A stretch of 64,000 bases of DNA from an uncultured Collinsella sp. (lineage in GTDB: Bacteria > Actinomycetota > Coriobacteriia > Coriobacteriales > Coriobacteriaceae). The notes beneath the pieces were generated by a model. The model saw only the letters and a list, made by a program, of their open reading frames with translations. It was not told the origin of the DNA and ran no database searches. The stretch spans positions 1 to 64,000 of the forward strand of contig UQHO01000005.1 of NCBI GenBank assembly GCA_900540995.1. The letters are read 5' to 3'. The translations under genes and the position numbers were made by a program. Shown in pieces: positions 8,561-14,825 of the stretch (its first letter is position 1; the number at the start of each line of letters is the position of its first letter).

Positions 8561-8572
8561 AGCGGCGGGGCC

Positions 8573-8914
8573 ATGAATATTCAAATCTTCGGGACTAAGA
8601 AGTCCTTCGACACTAAGAAGGCCCAGCGCTATTTTAAGGAGCGTCGCATTAAGGTGCAGTTTATTGACCTTAAGGAAAAGGAGATGAGCAAGGGCGAGCT
8701 CACGAGCGTGATGCAGGCGGTCGGCGGCATCGACAAGCTGCTCAACCCCAAAGCCAAGGACGAAGAGACGCTCGCGCTCATCCAGCACCTTACCCCCAGC
8801 CAGCGCTTCGACAAGCTGCTCGAGAACCAGCAGGTTCTAGCCGAGCCCATCGTGCGTAACGGCAAAAAGGCCACCGTCGGTTATTGCCCCGATGTATGGG
8901 GAGCCTGGGAGTAG
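8573..8914 (+). CDS. ArsC/Spx-fold protein lacking the catalytic cysteine
   Basis: A 113-aa thioredoxin-fold protein similar in length and pattern to YffB/ArsC. In that family the N-terminal motif is Gx3C(D/N)T with catalytic Cys; here it reads FGTKKSFDTKKA (6-17), so the Cys is replaced by Ser/Phe. The only Cys is near the C-terminus (YCPDVW). The C-terminal LLEN..LAEPIVRNGKKATVGY stretch is a good family match. It probably does not reduce arsenate and may act as a binding or regulatory protein. It is downstream of the flavoprotein gene in the same operon. Confidence 0.84.
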   Translation: MNIQIFGTKKSFDTKKAQRYFKERRIKVQFIDLKEKEMSKGELTSVMQAVGGIDKLLNPKAKDEETLALIQHLTPSQRFDKLLENQQVLAEPIVRNGKKATVGYCPDVWGAWE

Positions 8915-9000
8915 CCTGTGTTATTTGCCGGCGCGTGGGTATAAGAGCAGGCGTTTGGCATAAGATTCAACTGTAAGCCATGTCTAACAAAGGAGGGCAC

Positions 9001-10131
9001 ATGCCCAACAAACCCGTGAAGATCATCATGCTTACCGGATACCTCGGTGCCGGCAAGACCACGCTGCTCAACCACATCCTCGCTAACGACGGCGGCATCC
9101 GCGCCGCCGTGATCGTCAACGATATCGGCGAGATCAACGTCGACGCCAACCTTATCGCCGACGGCGGCCTTTCCGAGACCGACGACCTCATCCCGCTCAC
9201 CAACGGCTGCATCTGCTGCACGCTTTCGGACGACCTGGCCAACCAGCTGCAGGGCATTGCCGATTCGGGCGACTTCGATTACATCATCATCGAGGCCTCG
9301 GGCATTTGCGAGCCCATCCCCATCGCCTACACCATCTCGAGCTTCTGCGACGAGGCCAAGGTGGGCGGCGAGCCCAAGCTCGCGCTCGACAACATCGTGG
9401 CCGTGGTCGACTGCGCCCGCATGTACGACGAGTTCAACGGCGGTCGCGACCTGCTGGCCGAGGATATCGACGAGGACGACATCGAAAGCCTGCTCATCCA
9501 GCAGATCGAATTCTGCTCCACGCTGATCCTCAACAAGACCGATACCGTGACGCCCGAGCAGATCGCCGAGCTCAAGGCCATCGTGCGCAGCCTGCAGAAG
9601 GACGCCGTGATCGTCGAGGCTCAAAACGGCGAGGTCCCCATGGAGGAGCTGCTCGATACCGACCGCTTTGACTTTATGCGCGCCTACAACTCCGCCGCCT
9701 GGATCGAGGCCATGGAGCATCCCGAGGAGCACGACGACCCCGAGGTGCTCGAGTACGACATCGAGACCTTTGTGTACTCGCGCCGCAAGCCGTTTGACCT
9801 GCAGAAGTTCACCGATTTTGTTGAGCAGGAGTGGCCTGACGAGATCATTCGCGTCAAGGGCCCGCTGTGGCAGACCGGCGATCCGGACATGTGCTACATG
9901 TTTGAGCAGGCCGGCCACCAGATGCGCCTGATGGAGAACGGCCTGTTCGTTGACTCGGCGCCCGAGGGCGAGAAGCAGAAGATCATCGACGAGAACCCCG
10001 AGATCATGCAGATTTGGGACGACGAGACGGGCGACCGCATGACGAGCCTGTGCATCATCGGCCGTCATATGGACAAGGATGCGCTCATCGCTTCCCTCGA
10101 TGCCTGCCTGACCGACTGGCACCGCGCCTAG
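9001..10131 (+). CDS. CobW/COG0523-family GTP-binding metallochaperone-like protein
   Basis: A 376-aa G3E GTPase. It has Walker A GAGKTT (16-21), the metal-binding GCICC signature (69-73) with two adjacent Cys, a Walker B/EASG segment (IIIEASGICEP), NKTD (about 178) for guanine, and a C-terminal CobW_C domain with FDLQKF and RPFWQ-like KGPLWQTGDP. Members insert or allocate Zn, Co or Ni. No metal-responsive operator, B12 riboswitch or target enzyme is adjacent, so the metal is unknown. ATG 9001 is chosen over 8980 because AAAGGAGGG directly precedes it. Confidence 0.9.
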   Translation: MPNKPVKIIMLTGYLGAGKTTLLNHILANDGGIRAAVIVNDIGEINVDANLIADGGLSETDDLIPLTNGCICCTLSDDLANQLQGIADSGDFDYIIIEASGICEPIPIAYTISSFCDEAKVGGEPKLALDNIVAVVDCARMYDEFNGGRDLLAEDIDEDDIESLLIQQIEFCSTLILNKTDTVTPEQIAELKAIVRSLQKDAVIVEAQNGEVPMEELLDTDRFDFMRAYNSAAWIEAMEHPEEHDDPEVLEYDIETFVYSRRKPFDLQKFTDFVEQEWPDEIIRVKGPLWQTGDPDMCYMFEQAGHQMRLMENGLFVDSAPEGEKQKIIDENPEIMQIWDDETGDRMTSLCIIGRHMDKDALIASLDACLTDWHRA

Positions 10132-10169
10132 GTTTATCCAAGCGGGCATTTGTCCGAAAAGTAGTCGCC

Positions 10170-10209
10170 AACCACCACGAAGGTGCCTGTCCCCTTCGTG
10201 GTGGTTTTT
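10170..10209 (+). terminator. Intrinsic terminator after the CobW-like gene
   Basis: AACCACCACGAAGG (10170-10183) pairs with CCTTCGTGGTGGTT (10193-10206) and is followed by a T run. It is 38 bp after the stop and 21 bp before the trmL start. Confidence 0.88.
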
Positions 10210-10230
10210 CGTTCTGAGCCAAGGAGATTC

Positions 10231-10830
10231 ATGTTCAATATCGTGCTGTATGCGCCCGAGATTCCGGCCAACACGGGCAACATCGGCCGCACCTGTGTGG
10301 TTACCGGCGCCCATCTGCACCTGGTGGAGCCCCTGGGCTTTTCGCTCGACGACAAAACGGTACGTCGCGCCGGCCTGGGCTACTGGCAAAACTTGGACGT
10401 GACGACCTATGCCGGCTGGGAGGATTTCCTTGCACGCAACGGTCTCTCCCCTGCCGACGAGCGCCTACATCTGCTGACCAAAAAGGCACGCCGAACCTAT
10501 GCGCAAAGCACCTACCGCGACGACGACTATTTGGTCTTTGGCAGCGAGAGCTCGGGCATTCCCGAGCCACTGCTTGCCGCGGCGCCCGAGCGTTGCGAGC
10601 GCATCCCCATGCTGCGCGATTGCGACTCACTCGATAACGCCGAGGCTTGGGAAGCCCACGAGGAATCGCTGGGGCATACCGAGGACAGCCACGAGGCCAT
10701 CCTTCAACAGGACATCTGCGGCAACTTCGTCAACCCGGACGACTACCGCATCAGCGCCCTCAACCTCTCCAACAGCGCCGCCATCGTCCTCTACGAAGCC
10801 CTGCGCCAAACAGGCTTTGCCGGCATGTAA
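10231..10830 (+). CDS. trmL: tRNA (cytidine/uridine-34-2'-O)-methyltransferase TrmL
   Basis: A SPOUT methyltransferase that 2'-O-methylates wobble position 34 of tRNA-Leu. Motifs are IPANTGNIGRTC (about 10-21), the knot segments FGSESSGIPE (about 107-116) and LNLSNSAAIVLYEALRQ at the C-terminus. At 199 aa it is about 40 longer than the usual ~157 because of an acidic insertion between the second and third motifs (about res 130-170, EAWEAHEESLGHTEDSHEA). ATG 10231 follows AAGGAG; the longer frame from 10183 runs through the upstream terminator and is rejected. Confidence 0.92.
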   Translation: MFNIVLYAPEIPANTGNIGRTCVVTGAHLHLVEPLGFSLDDKTVRRAGLGYWQNLDVTTYAGWEDFLARNGLSPADERLHLLTKKARRTYAQSTYRDDDYLVFGSESSGIPEPLLAAAPERCERIPMLRDCDSLDNAEAWEAHEESLGHTEDSHEAILQQDICGNFVNPDDYRISALNLSNSAAIVLYEALRQTGFAGM

Positions 10831-10905
10831 AACCTGCCATTAGGGGACGGGGTAGAAATGGTAGACTTTCAAACTCTCTAGTCCTTGACAAAATGGTTTT
10901 GACAT

Positions 10906-10942
10906 CAAATGCGGCAAAGGGACAGTCCCTTTGCCGCATTTG
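10906..10942. repeat. Hairpin repeat at the left island edge
   Basis: CAAATGCGGCAAAGGGA and its exact reverse complement flank CAG. This is one of several AAAGGGACWGTCCCTTT palindromes in the window. It lies 18 bp beyond the stop of the minus-strand unknown gene and 75 bp after the trmL stop, so it can terminate transcription from either side. Confidence 0.8.
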
Positions 10943-10959
10943 GCTGCTGACAATTCACG

Positions 10960-12021
10960 TCAGAATTCAACTTCAAATACAAACGACTGCCGAAGTTCTC
11001 GCTTAGCTTGGCTTGTCAGGCTCGAATTCGCCCTTATGTTCAGCTTGCTGCATGCCTCATCGATAGCCATAGCAAGCGATACGGACATGGTCATGGTCGT
11101 CTCGCTTTTCAATTCAACCCGATAACTCTTCGCCTTGTTTTTATCCTCTCCACCACATCTCGTTTCGATTAACAAGAGAATGTCAGAGTCATGGGCATAC
11201 CAATGGAGTTCAGGGCGCTGTGGAACCATGTCTCCCTCGAATTCCTGTGTAAACAGGATTTTCTTCTCATTTCTCGTTAGATCGCTCAAAGAGCCGTTGA
11301 TTCGAGCCGAGCCCTTCTTTCCCGCTTTGGCATTTCCCTTAACCTGGTGGCCTCTCCGAGTTTCCTCGTACTCCGTCACCTCCAACTTGCAGCGCTTCGC
11401 GCCAAGCATGAACGCAATCCGTCTCAACTCGGCCATCTTGTCTTGTTGCATGGTTGCGAAATAGGAGTCTAGATCAACAAAGCGAGACCGATCAAAAGCA
11501 TCTATGTAATATGTGGAATAAAGAGATGGTTTAGGGTAGAAAGACAGCTCGCTATCCCCAATTGCTTCGCGGTACAAATTGAAAATCTGCGTGCCCTTAA
11601 CAGTATCCAACCAACCAATAGCATCCCTACAGACATCGATGCCCCGACGCTCATTTCCGTCAACAATTCGAATCATGTTCGGCAAATGGAATGAAGGGCT
11701 CTGATAGATCTCTTTGGTTACAGGCCTGTACCTATTGAGCTGTTGCTGGTATGCCCAATCGTTGACGGCGTCACCAATATCCGCAGCAGCACCTGCTGCA
11801 CCATCGGCCGCATCAGCAATAGCCGCCAAGGCGTCATCGACCATCGGAGTTGCAGCACGCATTGCGCCATCGGCAACTTTCTGTACGGTTGCAACCGCGC
11901 CCGCCATCGCGCTTCCGGCGCCATCAACCAACCCGGCAGCGGCCTTACGGATATCAAAACTCTGCTTATGTCGCGACAGCTCCTCCCTTTCGACAACAGC
12001 TAGATCGTCTTTATCCTCCAT
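10960..12021 (-). CDS. Uncharacterised protein with Ala/Gly-rich N-terminal region
   Basis: I do not recognise this 353-aa protein. Residues about 25-85 are Ala/Gly/Asp-rich with repeated AxxxAD-type spacing, suggesting one or more amphipathic helices. The rest is a mixed domain with RIVDGNERRGIDVCRD (about 112-127), SLYSTYYIDAFDRSRFVDLD (about 160-180), a LRRIAFMLGAKRCKLEV segment and an ELKSETTMTMSVSLAMAIDEA segment near the C-terminus. There is no signal peptide. The DUF4230 gene lies 9 nt upstream on the same strand. It has lower GC than flanking genes and probably came with the island. Confidence 0.75.
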   Translation of the reverse strand: MEDKDDLAVVEREELSRHKQSFDIRKAAAGLVDGAGSAMAGAVATVQKVADGAMRAATPMVDDALAAIADAADGAAGAAADIGDAVNDWAYQQQLNRYRPVTKEIYQSPSFHLPNMIRIVDGNERRGIDVCRDAIGWLDTVKGTQIFNLYREAIGDSELSFYPKPSLYSTYYIDAFDRSRFVDLDSYFATMQQDKMAELRRIAFMLGAKRCKLEVTEYEETRRGHQVKGNAKAGKKGSARINGSLSDLTRNEKKILFTQEFEGDMVPQRPELHWYAHDSDILLLIETRCGGEDKNKAKSYRVELKSETTMTMSVSLAMAIDEACSKLNIRANSSLTSQAKRELRQSFVFEVEF

Positions 12022-12030
12022 AGTGACCTC

Positions 12031-12702
12031 CTATTTCCGATAGTCGAAATCAACCGTATATTCATCGCCAAATGCCGAGTTGAACATCGCACGGATATTT
12101 GCTTCGGCGTTCACTCGAGCCTCTTCGAGCAGCTTGCCATCCTTGATGGCCTCGCTCTCACTCCGCTCCTTGCACTGCGCTTCAAACGCCGTGACGTCTT
12201 TGACCTCAATGGGATTGAGGATGTTGTTGCGTTCCTCGAGAGCACCCGACTTATTCATATCCGGCGTGTTCGAGATTACATAAGGCTCATCCATCGCAAT
12301 GGTCAGCTTTTTCTTGTTTGTATGTATCTCTGCCGTCTCGAGATTCACACCCGCCTTAATGGTTCCCACATAGCGGTACCAAAAGCTGTTTTCCGTAAAC
12401 GGGATATCAAACCAATCGAAGAACCTCTTGGTATCCGTCACCTTATCGACAATCGCATAGTTCTGCGATGCAGAAACCATCTCGTTCTGGGAAGCGATGC
12501 GTTCAAACACGACCGACGGGGAAAGCGTATTGGGGGTCGTTTCTTTCGCGCCCGCAGCTTTGCCGTCATTAAAGATGGTAATGAAAAGTACAGCCACAAT
12601 CACTCCACCAAGCGCCAGGCCCGCAAAGAATACCTTGGGCTTTGTCAGGATTCTCCCGAGTTTCGCTTTCAGCGCCCCCATGCCTTCCTCTATCTCATCC
12701 AT
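12031..12702 (-). CDS. DUF4230 membrane-anchored protein
   Basis: A 223-aa protein with a short cytosolic N-terminus, one membrane segment (about 24-45, VFFAGLALGGVIVAVLFI) and an extracytoplasmic domain. The domain has the DUF4230 pattern: FERIASQNEMVSASQNYAI, a VGTIKAGVNLETAEI strand, LTIAMDEPYVISNT and a C-terminal helix with EARVNAEANIRAMF. The family has no assigned biochemical function. It is the first gene of a two-gene unit with the unknown 353-aa protein. GC is lower than the surrounding genome. Confidence 0.83.
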   Translation of the reverse strand: MDEIEEGMGALKAKLGRILTKPKVFFAGLALGGVIVAVLFITIFNDGKAAGAKETTPNTLSPSVVFERIASQNEMVSASQNYAIVDKVTDTKRFFDWFDIPFTENSFWYRYVGTIKAGVNLETAEIHTNKKKLTIAMDEPYVISNTPDMNKSGALEERNNILNPIEVKDVTAFEAQCKERSESEAIKDGKLLEEARVNAEANIRAMFNSAFGDEYTVDFDYRK

Positions 12703-12866
12703 CCCCTATTCCTTTCAAAATCCCTGTTATTTAAGAAACTGCCGTGGGTTATACCTCATGCCTAAATTGTCGTTTTCAGCATGTCTTTAGACGAGGGCAG
12801 TTGTTTGCAATCCGATATAATACACATTCGTTCGCGGCACTTGTTGTTCAATAATTGGCATAAAAC

Positions 12867-12902
12867 GGGCAGGTCAACCATTCATTGCCGATTAACCCGC
12901 CC
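12867..12902 (-). terminator. Terminator after the FxLYD lipoprotein gene
   Basis: Read on the minus strand, GGGCGGGTTAA pairs with TTGACCTGCCC (one mismatch, one G-U) and is followed by GTTTTAT. It begins 16 bp after the lipoprotein stop codon. Confidence 0.7.
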
Positions 12903-12917
12903 CCTTCCGTGCAGAAC

Positions 12918-13733
12918 TTATTTATTTACATCGTAGCTGGAAACAGATGCGACAACGCGCGCAGCGTCAACATCGGACATTGCCTCGAACTTGACTTTCT
13001 CACCCGGCGCCCACGAAGAAGTGTCCGCATAGGTCTCCTCCGCTTTGATGTCATCTGCATCATAGAGAGCAAGTGTCAGGCTGACGTTAGAGAACGATAT
13101 ACCAGAGGTGTTCTCAACTACCGCCGTATACGTATACAGGCCGTAACCGTCATCCGATTTTTCGAAATTTGCTCCCTGAATCAAACTGTTGATGGCATCC
13201 TCATAGCGGGTCTTCTCTGCTACGGACTTTCCATTCTTAATTAAGTCGTTGAAATCATCCTTGTATTTCTCCCCGACTTCCAGCCCGTAATTATCAACAA
13301 GCTTTTTGAGCTGCGCAGACCGCTTATCGTAGACCTTATTCCACTCTTCGTAATAATCCGAAGACGATTGCGAGTAATCCTCGGTCACTTTAAGCTGGTC
13401 ATCAAGCAGATTCAGATACGTGATTACGTCCTGTTGCATCTTGGAATCCTTAAACCTAGCGTTCTTGAGTTCCTTGTCGTTCTTGATTTCGGCCTCAATA
13501 GCTTCCTGGATATTCTCGGTTGAATGAGGATCGTCATCGTTTGCATTAGATTCAATGACGTCGGACCTTCTCTCAAACCCGGCGGCGATAACATTCATCG
13601 CCTTATCGTCGACATATTTCGACTTTGCAGCGTTTGCATCATTCTGTGAACAGGCCGAGATGAATCCTAGAGAACAGATAAGTAGGACAAGCAAGCCCAT
13701 CATAGGCTGCTTTTTAGTAGTGTTTCGTTTCAC
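12918..13733 (-). CDS. Lipoprotein with C-terminal FxLYD domain
   Basis: A 271-aa predicted lipoprotein. Basic N-terminus, hydrophobic stretch and lipobox ending ISAC (Cys28) direct it to the outer face of the membrane. The middle (about 70-190) is charged and helical, rich in Lys/Asp/Glu, and may be a coiled coil. The C-terminal part (about 195-265) has the FxLYD beta-sandwich pattern: YTAVVENTSGISFSNVSLTL, LYDADDIKAEE and WAPGEKVKFEA. FxLYD domains are common in cell-surface proteins; the ligand is unknown. It is low in GC like its island neighbours. Confidence 0.82.
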   Translation of the reverse strand: MKRNTTKKQPMMGLLVLLICSLGFISACSQNDANAAKSKYVDDKAMNVIAAGFERRSDVIESNANDDDPHSTENIQEAIEAEIKNDKELKNARFKDSKMQQDVITYLNLLDDQLKVTEDYSQSSSDYYEEWNKVYDKRSAQLKKLVDNYGLEVGEKYKDDFNDLIKNGKSVAEKTRYEDAINSLIQGANFEKSDDGYGLYTYTAVVENTSGISFSNVSLTLALYDADDIKAEETYADTSSWAPGEKVKFEAMSDVDAARVVASVSSYDVNK

Positions 13734-13894
13734 GACTATTTCCCTTCGATTGACGTTAAGACTTATAGCCCCTCGCCAAAAAGCAGACGAATTGGCAACG
13801 CGGTGGCACTATTTGGTTCAAGGGCGTGAACTGGATAAACATCGAGGGAAGGAGTGAGCTCTGTACAATAAACTCCCCTCGTCAAAATGTCTAG

Positions 13895-14530
13895 CTAAGG
13901 AGGACGGACGGACGGCGAACGGTCAAAACCGGTCGTGTCCGCCCGCCTCCAACGATCGAATGTCGATGTGCTGACGTTCAGTAGCGTTGCGGCCTCTTGC
14001 CTCGTAACCTCACCTCCTTCGAATGATTTGATGACATCGCTATAGCTATCCGGGCGTTCGAGCGCCGGCCTTCCAAATCTCACACCCCGCAGACGCGCCG
14101 ATGCGATACCCTCCGCCTGGCGCTGCTTGATGTTTTCACGCTCCAGCTGCGCCACGTAGCTCAAGATCTGGAGGACAAGGTCCGCCATGAATGTTCCCGT
14201 GATGCCGTCGAGTTGCTCGCGTGTATCGAGCAGAGGCATATCAAGCACCACGATGGCAGCATGCCTATCCACCGTGATGCGTCGCCATTCATCGAGGACT
14301 TCACGATAATTACGACCCAAACGATCGATACTTTTGATCACGAGAACGTCGCCCTCGCGCAACCTGCGAAGAAGCCGCTGGTACTGAGGACGCTTAAAGT
14401 CCTTACCGCTTGCCTTGTCAGCGTAAATCTGGTCCCGTTGAACGGGAAACCTTCCCAATGCGTCTAACTGGCGGTCCAAGTTCTGATCCGCAGATGAGAC
14501 ACGCGCATACCCAAAGATTCGATTGTCCAT
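13895..14530 (-). CDS. Serine recombinase (resolvase/invertase family)
   Basis: A 211-aa small serine recombinase. FGYARVSSADQNLDRQ (6-21) contains the nucleophile Ser in RVSS. The family pattern then continues with DKASGKDFKRP, VIKSIDRLGRNYREV and GTFMADLVLQILSYVAQLER. The C-terminal part (RQEAATLLNVSTSTFDRW, about 178-195) is a helix-turn-helix for site binding. Length suits Tn3-type resolvases or DNA invertases. No transposase accompanies it. It lies at the right end of a low-GC island, with four 20-bp tandem repeats 145 bp upstream that could be its binding sites. Confidence 0.92.
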   Translation of the reverse strand: MDNRIFGYARVSSADQNLDRQLDALGRFPVQRDQIYADKASGKDFKRPQYQRLLRRLREGDVLVIKSIDRLGRNYREVLDEWRRITVDRHAAIVVLDMPLLDTREQLDGITGTFMADLVLQILSYVAQLERENIKQRQAEGIASARLRGVRFGRPALERPDSYSDVIKSFEGGEVTRQEAATLLNVSTSTFDRWRRADTTGFDRSPSVRPP

Positions 14531-14674
14531 AATTGCCCCTATCGGCCGCCTCCTGGCAGCATCGGCTCAAACGAGAGCCCACTCACTATAGGGCGTGCAA
14601 ATTCCGCGAATGGGCTGAGGCCATTTTGGCCCTCAGGCACAAGCTATTCAAGCGCCGTGCCGACAACGCGCTCG

Positions 14675-14754
14675 CTTTTAACTGTAATTAACTGTTTTTA
14701 ACCAGAATTAACTGCTTTTAACTGTAATTAACTGCTTTTAACCAGAATTAACCG
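14675..14754. repeat. Four 20-bp tandem repeats upstream of the recombinase
   Basis: Four adjacent 20-mers start at 14675, 14695, 14715 and 14735. Units 1 and 3 are identical (CTTTTAACTGTAATTAACTG). Units 2 and 4 carry AACCAGAATTAAC in place of AACTGTAATTAAC. The shared core is TTTTAAC-N3-AATTAAC. They lie 145-224 bp upstream of the recombinase start. They could be a recombination site, accessory binding sites or iterons. Confidence 0.85.
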
Positions 14755-14788
14755 AAACAGAAAACCGTGATGCCGACAGTCTTTGCCG

Positions 14789-14823
14789 GAATGTGACAAA
14801 GGGACAGCCCCTTTGTCACATTC
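14789..14823. repeat. Hairpin repeat at the right island edge
   Basis: GAATGTGACAAAGGG pairs with CCCTTTGTCACATTC around a 5-nt loop. It is the same family as 18519-18549, 51277-51309 and 57464-57496. It sits 3 bp beyond the stop codon of the UvrA-like gene (minus strand), so it probably serves as its terminator. Confidence 0.82.
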
Positions 14824-14825
14824 GG

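Noticed and set aside
8881..10389. Long minus-strand ORF opposite the CobW-like gene
   Set aside because: Shadow of a well-supported plus-strand gene; composition is non-protein-like.
14580..14593. T7-promoter-like ACTCACTATAGGG
   Set aside because: The upstream recognition part TAATACG is missing and no T7-like phage genes are present; most likely chance.
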